A DNA stretch of 64,000 nt, from NCBI GenBank assembly GCA_963565915.1, contig OY751496.1, positions 3,348,001-3,412,000 on the forward strand. The letters run 5' to 3'. The DNA is from Entoloma clypeatum. Taxonomy: Eukaryota; Basidiomycota; Agaricomycetes; Agaricales; Entolomataceae. Shown here piece after piece: positions 8,601-18,700 of this stretch. The notes under the pieces are model-generated. The model did no database searches, was not told where the DNA came from, and was given only the letters and a program-made list of their open reading frames with translations. The position numbers and the translations under genes are program-made. Each line of letters starts with the position of its first letter. The stretch's first letter is position 1.

Positions 8601-9277
8601 TCGCAGAGTTCCAGTACAATGACAAAGAGCACCAGGCAACGAAGCACACCCCCTTCTACCTCAACTACGGTTTACATCCGTGGAAGGGAGAACTTGTGTT
8701 AGAGGATACCAATCCGGCTGCCAACGACTTCTTGAAAAAACTCAAACAGGCACGGGAAGAAGCCAATGCTGCGCTGAAACAAGCACAGGATCAGATGAAG
8801 AAGACAGTTGACACACGGCGAAGTCCGTCTCGGGACTACCGCATCGGAGACAAGGTGTGGCTGGAAGGAACTAACATCAGGACCGATCGACCCTCAAAGA
8901 AACTTGATGCACTCCGACATGGACCATTCAAAGTTCTAGAGAAGAAAGGGGCTAGCGCGTACCTTCTTGATCTTCCGAAGACTTGGAAGATGATTCACCC
9001 TGTGTTCAACGAGACCCTGTTGTCACCATATGAAACGCCGAAGTACGCCATCCAGAAAAGGAAACCAGCCCCTGATCCGATCATCGTCGAAGGACGAGAA
9101 GAGTACCATGTGTCTACGATCCTGGACTCTCGAAAGTTCCGCGGAAAGATCCAGTACCTTGTCCAGTGGGAAGGATATGGCCCAGAAGAGAACACATGGG
9201 AACCGCGAGCTAATGTTCAGAACGCTCAAGATTTGATCCGTGATTTCCATCGGCAGAACCCGTCGCGTCCACGATAA
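5669..9277 (+). CDS. pol: Gypsy-in Pol polyprotein (PR-RT-RH-IN-chromodomain)
   Basis: About 1200 aa, intact. In order: aspartic protease with DSG (EVDSGCERT, about residue 55), reverse transcriptase with YMDD (about 402), RNase H (VETDASGYAIGA, about 549), integrase zinc finger (HPGQYRTHELL...CDTCQRN, about 790-827), DDE core (GIDVVGPI; SDRGPQF; AERSHQETE), and a C-terminal chromodomain (YHVSTILDSRKFRGK...[13 protein letters not shown], about 1145-1195). There is no ATG at its start: position 5669 is TTG, and the frame is open from 5600 through the gag stop. Pol is therefore probably made by a -1 shift in 5600-5627 rather than by its own initiation. It cuts, copies and integrates the element's DNA. 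Confidence 0.92.
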   Translation: MPGAVTDNITYVIPAKRAVASTKIVKGDRPPKRREIKLQAQIKTRRGPKAIRPEVDSGCERTCIHPRIVREQNLPTRGIKPISILNADGSPNRQQKAEKLAEVKLDLGTHQETMEAMVLDIGRTDMLLGHDWLVHHNPTINWTTGAVTFNRCPSTCQTKHSDFRVNLNGRKHRVRMVEIRDKDAPKKSDQKWKPGDPILEAVTPTPPPTTKRPSYVERFAHLFEKENFDKIPKEREWDHGIELTPDAPKELGGNTYPMTQKEQEELDEFIDEGLTTGKIRPSKSPYASPCFFINKKDGSKRLVQDYRTVNKFTVKDKFPLPRINDLLDVLKDAVYFNKMDIMWGYNNVRIKKGDEWKAAFLTSRGLFEPLVMFFGLCNSPGTFSRMMASLFRDQIRRRICVIYMDDIVVIGKTKEELARNTEEILQILSDNDLFLKEKKCLWEVTKCPILGYVVGEGRVEMETEKVDTIRNWRVPTSKKEVQRFLGFANFYRRFIEGYSNIAKPLTTLTGNTAFTWGPAAQEAFEGLIRAITTAPVLALPKPDGQFRVETDASGYAIGAVLSQKQDDKWHPIAFLSRTMSAAEQNYEIYDKELLAVMEALKDWRHYLLEAKERFEILTDHKNLEYFRRPQDLNQRQRRWKMKLQDYDFELRHVPGKTNAKADILSRLPWYETELEPQDSDQMLKEGLFLKRLESEDVIQMEMFTEEQFFEGGETSDSIKIGNITTIENPWIARIKASNRMETEVAQGLKKNPHWYQQENGITYAGERVYVPPDPQLRQELMFEAHDAPVAGHPGQYRTHELLTRTYWWPTILHDVKKYVKGCDTCQRNKISRQRRHAPLHPNAAPSQPWEDIGIDVVGPIPESDGKNAILVITDRHSKMLHLIPTTVELSAEGLAKIYRDQIWKLHGIPKKIISDRGPQFAAKFMEILCRMLGIKRNLSTAYHPQTDGQAERSHQETEAFLRNFVNHLQDDWAEWIAIAEFQYNDKEHQATKHTPFYLNYGLHPWKGELVLEDTNPAANDFLKKLKQAREEANAALKQAQDQMKKTVDTRRSPSRDYRIGDKVWLEGTNIRTDRPSKKLDALRHGPFKVLEKKGASAYLLDLPKTWKMIHPVFNETLLSPYETPKYAIQKRKPAPDPIIVEGREEYHVSTILDSRKFRGKIQYLVQWEGYGPEENTWEPRANVQNAQDLIRDFHRQNPSRPR

Positions 9278-9401
9278 AAGACACCCGTTGAAATCAGCAA
9301 ACAGCATCGACCTTCATCAGTCAAAACCCACCGAGTTCCCCGCTCCGTCTCCAAACATAGCTACTCCATTCTTCCTCTATCTCTCCAACATCCTCCACAC
9401 C

Positions 9402-9770
9402 ATGTCCAACATCACCGCCGCCTCCACCGATGCTTCCGATATCAACCCCACCATCACCACCCTCATCGGCGAAGCACTCTCCATGCGCGACCAGATCCAT
9501 GCGCTCGAAACCTCCGTTGCCGACATCCTCCACCGGCAGATGCACATCCGCCTTCATACCCTCTCCGATTTGCCAACCGCCCCCACCGCTGAGGAAAAAC
9601 TCATCCTCAAAAACTATACCAACACCCTTGCTGTCGAGAATCGACGCCTTCGCCTCGCCGTTCGAGGTTTGGAGTTTGCCACGGCGGTAAACGACGAACT
9701 GATAAAGGATTGGGGTAACCGAGTTGACCCTGCCTGGGCCGATCCAAATGGCAACGATGGATGGGAGTAG
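9402..9770 (+). CDS. Gypsy-in ORF3, small accessory protein
   Basis: 122 aa, MSNITAASTDASD to NDGWE, in the same frame as a longer open stretch beginning at 9240. I chose 9402 because the paralog at 3389 starts at the same Met. It is nearly identical to that paralog and predicted helical/coiled-coil. It ends about 37 bp before the 3' LTR. Its conservation in both copies, including the older decayed one, argues for a real protein. No recognised domain. Confidence 0.7.
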   Translation: MSNITAASTDASDINPTITTLIGEALSMRDQIHALETSVADILHRQMHIRLHTLSDLPTAPTAEEKLILKNYTNTLAVENRRLRLAVRGLEFATAVNDELIKDWGNRVDPAWADPNGNDGWE

Positions 9771-9789
9771 GTAGTCTGTGAGGACACAG

Positions 9790-9807
9790 ACCTTGAGGAG
9801 GGGAACA
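9790..9807 (+). promoter_or_regulatory. Polypurine tract of Gypsy-in
   Basis: Purine-rich ccttgaggaggggaaca abuts the 3' LTR; it primes plus-strand DNA synthesis. The same sequence flanks the Gypsy-out 3' LTR at 2984-3000 in reverse. Confidence 0.7.
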
Positions 9808-10174
9808 TGTTACGGACTAACGACTACGGACGTATACGCTTACTTTTCATTTTTACTCATCGGCCCCCGCTTACACATATCGTATTATACGTTATTCCCT
9901 TTAGTATACTTCGCTCCCGCGCTGACTCGCTTTCCGCAGCCGTCTGACTCATTCCGCAGTCATCTTACTCAGACGCACTGCCTTCCGCAGTTATCTTACT
10001 CAGATACACTGCCTTACGCAGTACTGACTCATATGCTATCGCCTATAGTCAGTACCTATATAAACCCTTTGTACTATAGCTAGATTCCTTAGATTTAGCA
10101 ATCACATTGCTCTTCGCCTTTCCATCTTCCTGCATACTCTGCCCGAACCTTGGAACGGTTTGTTACGCATAACA
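9808..10174 (+). repeat. Gypsy-in 3' LTR
   Basis: 367 bp, apparently identical to 3633-3999. It is followed by gtact (10175-10179), the right copy of the target duplication. Confidence 0.95.
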
Positions 10175-13100
10175 GTACTGGATCTTTCCACGGAATTTCT
10201 GAGAGTCCAGGATCGTGGAGACATGGTATTCCTCTCGTTCTTCGACGATGATCGGATCAGGGGCTGGCTTCTTTTTCTGAATGGCATACTTCGGGGTTTC
10301 GTATGGCGATAACAGGGTCTCGTTGAACACAGGGTGGATCATCTTCCAGGTTTTGGGAAGATCAAGACGGTATGCGCTAGCTCCTTTCTTCTCTAGGACT
10401 TTGAACGGTCCATGTTGGAGGGCGTCAAGTTTCTTTGAGGGACGATCAGTCCTGATGTTAGTCCCTTCCAGCCACACCTTGTCTCCGATGCGGTAATTCC
10501 GAGACGGGCTTTGTCGTGTGTCAACTGTCTTCTTCATCTGATCCTGGGCCTGTTTCAGTGCTGCGTTGGCTTCTTCTCGTGCCTGTTTGAGTTTTTTCAA
10601 GAAGTCGTTTGCCGCTGGATTGGTGTCTTCCAACACAAGTTCTCCCTTCCAAGGATGCAGACCGTAGTTGAGATAGAATGGTGTGTACTTTGTCGCTTGA
10701 TGTTCTTTGTCATTGTACTGGAATTCTGCGATTGCAATCCATTCCGCCCAATCATCTTGTAGATGGTTGACAAAGTTTCGTAAGAACACCTCGGTTTCCT
10801 GATGCGATCGTTCGGCTTGTCCATCAGTTTGTGGATGGTATGCAGTGGACAGGTTTCTCTTGATTCCCAACATGCGGCAAAGTATCTCCATGAACTTCGC
10901 GGCGAACTGTGGTCCTCTGTCGCTAATGATCTTCTTAGGGATCCCATGAAGCTTCCATATCTGGTCCCGATAGATCTTGGCTAATCCTTCAGCCGATAGT
11001 TCCACGGTTGTCGGGATGAGATGAAGCATCTTTGAATGTCTGTCCGTGATGACCAGAATTGTGTTCTTCCCATCAGATTCTGGTATCGGTCCCACGACGT
11101 CAATCCCTATGTCTTCCCATGGTTGACTTGGCGCGGCGTTAGGGTGTAGAGGGGCGTGTCTCCTTTGGCGGCTGATCTTGTTACGTTGACAGGTGTCACA
11201 ACCTTTCACATACTTCTTTACGTCATGTAGGATGGTGGGCCACCAGTAGGTGCGAGTGAGGAGTTCATGTGTTCGATATTGTCCTGGATGTCCTGCCACT
11301 GGTGCATCGTGCGCTTCAAACATCAGTTCTTGGCGCAATTGTGGGTCTGGTGGAACATAGACTCGTTCTCCTGCGTAGGTGATGCCATTTTCCTGCTGGT
11401 ACCAGTGAGGATTCTTCTTCAGACCCTGGGCTACTTCTGTCTCCATGCGATTCGAGGCCTTGATGCGTGCGATCCATGGGTTTTCGATGGTTGTGATGTT
11501 TCCGATTTTGATGGAATCAGATGTTTCACCCCCTTCAAAGAATTGTTCCTCCGTGAACATCTCCATTTGTATCACATCTTCTGATTCCAATCGTTTCAAA
11601 AATAGCCCCTCCTTGAGCATTTGGTCACTGTCCTGCGGCTCGAGTTCCGTCTCATACCAAGGTAAACGTGACAGGATGTCTGCTTTCGCGTTTGTCTTCC
11701 CAGGTACATGTCGCAATTCGAAGTCATAGTCTTGTAACTTCATCTTCCAGCGCCTCTGTCGTTGGTTTAGGTCCTGAGGGCGCCGGAAATACTCCAGGTT
11801 TTTGTGATCGGTTAAGATCTCGAAACGTTCCTTGGCTTCAAGTAGATAATGTCGCCAGTCTTTCAGTGCTTCCATGACTGCCAAGAGTTCCTTGTCATAT
11901 ATCTCGTAATTCTGTTCAGCCGCGGACATGGTCCGCGACAAGAACGCGATAGGATGCCACTTGTCGTCTTGTTTCTGTGAAAGTACCGCTCCAATCGCAT
12001 AACCCGATGCATCGGTTTCGACCCTGAACTGTCCGTCCGGTTTGGGCAATGCCAAGACTGGTGCCGTTGTGATTGCCCGTATGAGACCTTCAAATGCTTC
12101 TTGCGCCGCTGGTCCCCACATGAATGCTGTATTTCCCGTAAGTGTTGTGAGTGGCTTTGCGATGTTTGAGTATCCTTCAATGAAGCGTCGATAAAAATTG
12201 GCAAATCCCAGGAACCTCTGGACTTCCTTTTTTGACGTGGGTACTCGCCAGTTCCGGATTGTGTCCACCTTTTCAGTTTCCATCTCAACACGTCCTTCTC
12301 CAACGACATATCCCAATATGGGGCATTTCGTTACTTCCCAAAGACACTTCTTCTCCTTTAGGAACAGGTCATTGTCTGACAGAATCTGCAAGATCTCTTT
12401 GGTGTTCCGGGCGAGTTCTTCCTTGGTTTTACCAATAACCACTATGTCATCCATGTAAATCACACAGATGCGCCAACGGATCTGATCCCTGAATAGGCTG
12501 GCCATCATCCGAGAGAACGTTCCCGGGGAGTTGCAGAGACCGAAAAACATGACCAATGGTTCAAACAATCCTCGGCTGGTCAGGAAGGCGGCTTTCCATT
12601 CGTCACCCTTCTTGATCCGCACATTATTGTATCCCCACATGATGTCCATTTTGTTGAAGTAGACTGCGTCCTTCAATACATCTAAGAGGTCATTGATGCG
12701 TGGGAGTGGGAATTTGTCCTTAACCGTGAATTTATTGACCGTGTGATAATCCTGTACCAATCGTTTGGAACCGTCTTTCTTGTTAATGAAGAAGCAGGGT
12801 GATGCATAAGGGGATTTGGACGGTCGGATCTTTCCGGTTGCCAGGCCTTCATCGATGAATTCGTCCAGTTCTTCTTGCTCCTTTTGGGTCATAGGATACG
12901 TGTTTCCTCCTAGCTCCTTTGGTGCGTCCGGTGTAAGTTCGATGCCGTGGTCCCATTCTCTTTCCTTTGGGATCTTGTCAAAGTTTTCTTTTTCAAAGAG
13001 ATGGGCAAAACGTTCAATGTATGAGGGTCGTTTGGTTGTGGGAGGTGGTGTGGGAGTAACTGCTTCCAATATGGGGTCTCCGGGCTTCCATTTCTGATCC

Positions 13101-13663
13101 GATTTCTTGGGCGCGTCCTTGTCTCGTACTTCCACCATGCGAACCCGATGTTTGCGACCATTAAGGTTAACCCTGAAATCCGAGTGTTTGGTTTGACATG
13201 TTGATGGGCACCGGTTGAATGTTACAGCGCCGGTTGTCCAATTGATTGTGGGGTTGTGGTGCACCAACCAGTCATGTCCCAAAAGCATGTCCATTCTCCC
13301 AATGTCCAATACCATTGCTTCCATGGTTTCCTGGTGTGTTCCTAAGTCCAGCTTGACTTTGGCAAGTTTTTCTGCTTTCTGTTGTCGGTTCGGCGATCCA
13401 TCCGCATTTAGGATTGATATGGGCTTTATTTCCCGTGTGGGAAGGTTCTGTTCGCGTACTATTCTGGGATGGATACATGTGCGTTCACATCCGCTATCAA
13501 CCTCGGGTCGAATGGCCTTTGGTCCTTGTTGTGTTTTGATCTGAGCTTGCAGCTTGATCTCTCGTCGTTTCGGAGGTTTATCTCCCTTGACAATCTTAGT
13601 TGACGCAATGGCTCGCTTTGCAGGGATAACATAAGTTATATTGTCTGTAGCTGCACCAGGCAA
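10175..13663 (-). pseudogene. pol: Gypsy-out pol, interrupted in the chromodomain
   Basis: Same domain order as Gypsy-in Pol (protease, RT with YMDD, RNase H, integrase), ending at RKFRGKIQY-type residues where Gypsy-in inserted. The last residues of the open frame past 10175 come from the Gypsy-in LTR. The remaining chromodomain lies at 3632-3508. About twenty amino-acid differences from Gypsy-in Pol are nearly all changes of C-to-T/G-to-A type (R to Q/H/W, T to M, G to E, D to N, H to Y), such as YRTV to YHTV in RT. As in Gypsy-in, the frame begins without an ATG (TTG at 13663). Confidence 0.9.
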
Positions 13664-13704
13664 GCGAGTTCGTTTAATGGATAAGGGTCGCGACTTAGCG
13701 TCAT

Positions 13705-14571
13705 TTAATCGGACCCTTCGGGAAAATCCTTCTCGTCGGTCTCTATGGTGATGGTTTCATCATCATCGGTATCTCCATCAGACACCTTCCTAATCTTTCC
13801 AGAGTTCTTCTTCGGCTTGCGGCAGTTGCACGCGATATGTCCTTCTTGGTCGCAGTTGAAACACTTACGACCATCTTTCTTCTTTGGGGCTTTGCAGTCT
13901 TTGGCAAGGTGACCAAAGCGCTGACAGTTGTAGCAACAGGCTACTCCTGCTTTGTCGATCTCCATGGCTTTGCCTTGACCACCATAAGTGGTGCCCGATC
14001 CGGTGCGTGTGTCGCCACCCCCTCGGATGACTAATGCATGTCCCTCCATCTGTCGTCCCTTGTTTCGGATCTCCTTTGTGTAATCAGTGTATGTCTTGCC
14101 ATCGCTAGCCACTTGTTCAGAAATTCTGCGGTTGACGTTCTTTTCCAGGATGTATTTCCCAGTTTCTTCGCCAAGGTTTGACAGCTTCAAGAGCTCTTCG
14201 AATTTGTCCAAGAATTCGTCAATGGTGCGTTTCTCCTGTTTCAGAACTTCCAGTCTCGCTTTGGCCGCTGCCGACTTGTTGGCAATAGAGAATCGCGTAG
14301 CGATGTCGTCTGAGAACCCTAACCAGGTGATGTTCTCGCCATCGGTGGCAAGGACGTCTAACTTGTTGCTGGTCCAGTGTTTACCAGACCCTTCCATCAT
14401 GCGGGATAACACCGCAAGAATCTTCTGATCGTCGGACAGGCCCTTCTGGAACCTGATGTATAATTTGGTGGCTTTCCACCACTCGTCGAAGGTGTGTCTG
14501 TCTTTGAACATCCCAGGATCTTTGATGATCTTGGATGTATCCATTGTTTGTACTGTCGGTGCTTCTGCCAT
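13705..14571 (-). CDS. gag: Gypsy-out Gag
   Basis: From MAEAPTVQTMDTSK at 14571, with capsid and two CCHC knuckles (CYNCQRFGHLAKDC and CFNCDQEGHIACNC). The frame is open further to an ATG at 14907 (MSYSKQQIYAHF), which would give 400 aa. Gypsy-in has ACG at that position, so the upstream ATG is probably derived. The second knuckle has an extra Cys (R to C), another transition. Pol follows in the -1 frame. Confidence 0.82.
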   Translation of the reverse strand: MAEAPTVQTMDTSKIIKDPGMFKDRHTFDEWWKATKLYIRFQKGLSDDQKILAVLSRMMEGSGKHWTSNKLDVLATDGENITWLGFSDDIATRFSIANKSAAAKARLEVLKQEKRTIDEFLDKFEELLKLSNLGEETGKYILEKNVNRRISEQVASDGKTYTDYTKEIRNKGRQMEGHALVIRGGGDTRTGSGTTYGGQGKAMEIDKAGVACCYNCQRFGHLAKDCKAPKKKDGRKCFNCDQEGHIACNCRKPKKNSGKIRKVSDGDTDDDETITIETDEKDFPEGSD

Positions 14572-14573
14572 GT

Positions 14574-15302
14574 CTAGAACCTGCGGAGTAGGAGAGGTGT
14601 CGGATTGTTGGGATGAAGATGGGGTTCGGGATACAGGTAGGGGTTGAAAATCAGTCCCTGTTCTAGGCGTCTGTTCGGTATCTGACTGCGCAGAGTCAAA
14701 AGTAAATTCGTCAGGGGACTCGTCGGCGGAATCGGTGGCAAAACGTTCGGGGTATTTCCTCTGTAGATCTCTAAGGAATCTCTGTTCCTGCGCGTCTGTT
14801 GGTCGCGAGAAGGGGTCAAGTCTCTCGTTTTGTGCCCAACGGTTGTACTCGGTCTGTTGCTCGTTGGTGGTGAAGTGGGCGTAGATCTGCTGCTTCGAGT
14901 AAGACATGGTGATGCGGCTCTGGGACGTCTCGATGTGAGCGTCCTAATCAATCTTCTGATAACGGTTGTCTGGACACCGATAAACTCTCTGATCTCTGTG
15001 ATCCGACCTGTCTGAGGTCCTTCTTGAACGCGAAAGCTTTCGAGTTCGTTCTGTCGGGCGTTGTAACGCGCGATCTGGTGTTGCCGAGCAAGATGGATGC
15101 TCTCTGCTATCTCGCCGTGGGGGCGATGCTCGTCGTTGTCTAGTTCTTCGTCAAGCACCTGCTGTAGGATGCGACGGATCTCCGATTCGATGTACTGCTG
15201 GATGAGTGTAAAATCGATACTGTCTCGAGGACTTAGCTCCTCCTGTCGGGCTTCTGGCGTGCTGAATGGGTTACTGGTGAAGTCTTCAAAGAAGCGCGAC
15301 AT
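14574..15302 (-). CDS. Gypsy-out ORF1 (gag-region upstream ORF, 242 aa)
   Basis: MSRFFEDFTSNPFSTPEARQ to a Pro/Leu-rich tail ending LLLRRF. The stop is followed by ac and the gag ATG. It overlaps the extended gag frame (14907-14574) for 334 bp in another phase. Its N-terminal half is acidic and helical. The ATG is ACG in Gypsy-in, so its use as a start in the ancestral element is doubtful. No known domain. Confidence 0.55.
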   Translation of the reverse strand: MSRFFEDFTSNPFSTPEARQEELSPRDSIDFTLIQQYIESEIRRILQQVLDEELDNDEHRPHGEIAESIHLARQHQIARYNARQNELESFRVQEGPQTGRITEIREFIGVQTTVIRRLIRTLTSRRPRAASPCLTRSSRSTPTSPPTSNRPSTTVGHKTRDLTPSRDQQTRRNRDSLEIYRGNTPNVLPPIPPTSPLTNLLLTLRSQIPNRRLEQGLIFNPYLYPEPHLHPNNPTPLLLRRF

Positions 15303-15349
15303 CTTGACTCGTCTGGTAGTTGCTCTCTTCGCTCTGGGCGAACCTAACG

Positions 15350-15360
15350 AGATTTAGCAA
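15350..15360 (-). promoter_or_regulatory. Gypsy-out self-priming primer-binding site
   Basis: The minus strand reads ttgctaaatct, two bases inside the 5' LTR end (15363). It is complementary to agatttagcaa of the LTR, whose plus-strand image is ttgctaaatct at 15436-15446. Same 11-nt pairing as in Gypsy-in. Confidence 0.72.
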
Positions 15361-15362
15361 CT

Positions 15363-15732
15363 TGTTATGTGTAACAAACCGTTCCAAGGTTCGGGCAGAG
15401 TATGCAGGAAGATGGAAAGGCGAAGAGCAATGTGATTGCTAAATCTAAGGAATGTAGCTATGGTACATGAGGCTTATATAGTACTGACTATGAGCGGTAG
15501 CGAATGAGTCAGTAACTGCGGAAGGCAGTGCGCATGAGTAAGGCGACTGCGGAAGGCTATGCACTAATGAGTAAGCTGACTGCGGAACGAGTCAGACAGC
15601 TGCGGAAAGCGAGTCAGCGCGGGAGCGAAGTATACTAAAGGAAATAAAGTATAATATGATATGTGTAAGCGGGGGCCGATGAGTAAAAGTGAAAAAGTAA
15701 GCGTATACATCCGTAGTCGTTAGTCCGTAACA
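15363..15732 (-). repeat. Gypsy-out 5' LTR (370 bp)
   Basis: Plus-strand ends are tgttatgtgtaac and ttagtccgtaaca. It is followed by gcctt (15733-15737), the right target duplication. It has a single 20-bp unit where the 3' LTR has three. Confidence 0.92.
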
Positions 15733-18700
15733 GCCTTCACCACCGTAACGGCCATGGGAAAACTACGAGTACCACGCAGCCTGAGTCGGAAAGAATGCAG
15801 TCACTCCTGCAACGCATGAACCCGCCTCCTTCTCAGTACACCGGGCTTCCCTCCGGAAAGCCGTCAGCGTGGAAAAAGAACGAGAAGGTGCGAAAGCTCG
15901 CCCGAGAAATCGGCGCACGACCCTCTGGGTCAAATCTTCGCATCTTGGATACCATCATTCCTGACATCGACAAAAGGCCGGCTAAACAGCGTCGCGTAGC
16001 CCCATCGATAGAAGAATCGCTGAAGATGATGGACATCGACCAGGAATGGATGGGGCCGGATGTGTTTGAGGACAAGATAGAACTTGACGGTCCGTCAAAC
16101 CCTTTTCTCGAACCTTACCAATTGCGGAAAGCTAACAATACCTCTCAACAGACATATGATATAATAGCCAGTACCAGTACAGAATGCGTAGATCACTTTA
16201 GCAGTGATCTACATAAAAAATATATTAAACATTTTGCTTCTTGTACACATTGTAAGGAAAAAGAACACACGCAATGGATATTGGATTCCGGCACCTCTTT
16301 ACACTTCACCTATGAGTTTAAGGACTTTGCATATTATAGACCTCTCACGGTCAAGCGATTCGTCCAAACTGCAGCCAAAGGAAAGAAACTGGAAATTCTC
16401 GGAGTTGGGGCCGTTCCAGTACGGCACACCCTAAATGGGGAAGTTAAAACCCATCTTCTCAGACCGGTGTTCTACATCCCAGATATGGACACACGCCTAT
16501 TGTCCCTAGGCATCTTCCTTAACCATGGTTACAAAGTAGACGGGACTTGTGGAGAAATCAACATCTCCAAAGGGCTGAGCAAAATCCAGTTTTTGCCCCA
16601 CATCCTTGGTCAAACCATTTACTGGTTAGACACTGAAATACGCTATGACCAGATCCATGCGATCTCAAGCAAAATCACTGTCGAAACATGGCACAAGCGC
16701 CTTGGTCACCCAAATGATCAAGCACTCCAAAAGATTCCCACCAGTACCAAAGGGGTACCTGAGACACTAGTACGTGAGAAATCACAGGAAAGTTGCACAG
16801 GTTGCCTCAAAGGGAAAATGCCAAATCAGTCATATCCCAATTCGATGACAAGGGCAACAAAAACCTTTGATCTGATCCATTCCGATCTCAAACAGATATC
16901 CACGGCATCATACCACAAATATAAATATTTCCTTACGTTTTTGGATGACTTTTCATCCCACGTCTGGGTCGTCTTGCTTAGGAAGAAGTCGGATGCCGTC
17001 ACTGCACTACGACAATTCCTTGTGATGATCCAGAATCAATTCGCCGCCACTCCTAAGAAATGGCGAGTTGATGGAGGTGGAGAGTTTAACGAATACAAGG
17101 ATGTACTTGCTGATCATGGAATTCTGATCGACATCACGCTCCCGTATCAGCACCAGCAGAACGGTCGAGCAGAATGGATAAATCGAACCCTGTGGGAGAA
17201 ATCTCAGGCCTTGCGCTTCGACGCATGCTTACCCCCTATGTGGTGGGAATTCTGTTTGGAACATGCAGCTTTTCTCTACAACAGAACCCCCATGCAGTGT
17301 CTCGAATGGAATACCCCTTACTTCAGGGTGACCAATGAGATCCCCGATATGTCAAGCATCAGAGTCTTCGGATGTCAGGCATATGTGTATATCCCAAAAG
17401 AAAAACGTAGAAATTCCTTGGAGTCTAGATCTCGATTGATGATTTATCTCGGATCAAAGCCAGGGGTCAAAGGATACCGTTTCATGGATCCTGAGACTAA
17501 TACAATTTTCATGGGTGGGAAAGCTATCTTTGATGAAAGCAAGTACCCTAGATGCCACATTGACCCTTTGCCAGAAAACCATCCAGAAATGGAAAACCCA
17601 GAACCGGCTGATGAGTTTGAGGATCTCATCCCCGGAAATGATGACAATGACAGTCATAACAAAACACCTCACGACCCTGCTCCTACTGGACAGGATCACC
17701 CTGAATCAGACAACGATTTGCCGCTTAGCGAGCCCAATGACGAGCCACAAGTACCCACTCCAGAACCCGAACAAGTACCAGATCGACCGATCAGGGAATG
17801 ACGAGTTTGGAGAATGCCAGGAAGCATCTACGGGGAAGACACCCCTGCTTCTGATCTTGAAAAAATGGATCGAAGACATAGATTAGGCGGTCAATCGGCA
17901 TGGATGGATGATCTCCTAATGGAGGCAATCTCTATCCAAGTGGGCATCATCGAAATGTCACACAAAGACATATACCCTCTTCCAAACAAAGAAGATTGGT
18001 ATGCGGCAGAATAAAAAGAGCTAGACATGCTCAAAAGCCGCGGGGTGATCACAGAGTTAGTACCTCTACCCACAGGGAGGAAAGCTCTAAAGAACAAATG
18101 GGTTTACAATGAAAAATCTGACGGCCGCCTGAAAGCGCATCTCGTCGCAACAGGCTTCTCACAGGTAGAAGGAATCAACTTTGATCAGATCTTCTCACCA
18201 GTAGTGAGGTACGAGACTGTCCGGTTGATTTTGGCATTGACAGCCCTTGAAGGGTGGTTCATGACATTCTTGGACGTTTCATCAGCCTTCCTCTATGGAA
18301 GACTCCGTGAGGTGATTTACATGCGACAGCCTGAGGGCTACATAGTAAAAGGGAAAGAAAACTTCGTGTACCGACTATACAAAGCCCTATATGGACTCAA
18401 GCAGGCCGCATTAGCCTGGTGGAGAGAACTCGATTCCTCCATGAAAAAGCTCGGCTTCGTCCGGCTTCACTCCGATGCGGGAGTTTTCATTCACACAAGT
18501 ACCAAAGGGGAAATTGTGATCGCTGTCATTTATGTCGATGACTCTGCTTTTCTCGGCACAAACCGGGAATACACGCTAGAGAAGAAGAAGGCCTTCATGA
18601 CAACATGGGAATGTAGGGACCTAGGTCACCTAGTGCCTGATGGGGAACCAAAGGAATTTCTCTCAATCCAAATAAGGCAACATGGGAAGAGGATCTTCAT

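Larger units (their letters stand above)
3633..10174 (+). mobile_element. Gypsy-in: young full-length chromovirus (6542 bp)
   Basis: Two 367-bp LTRs (3633-3999, 9808-10174) that look identical by eye, a 5-bp target duplication gtact (3628-3632 and 10175-10179), a self-priming site, a gag-region ORF, gag, pol with chromodomain, and ORF3. It is the same family as the element it interrupted, in the opposite orientation. Identical LTRs and an open pol imply a recent insertion. The gag-region ORF1 has a 33-bp in-frame deletion relative to Gypsy-out. Confidence 0.95.
2574..15732 (-). mobile_element. Gypsy-out: chromovirus on the minus strand, interrupted by Gypsy-in
   Basis: LTRs are at 15363-15732 (5' on the minus strand) and 2574-2983 (3'), with target duplication gcctt. 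Reading leftward the order is ORF1 (15302-14574), gag (14571-13705), pol (13663-10175, continued 3632-3508) and ORF3 (3389-3021). Pol carries a C-terminal chromodomain, so this is a chromovirus. Gypsy-in (3633-10174) sits inside the chromodomain coding sequence. Without it the element is about 6.6 kb. Confidence 0.92.
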
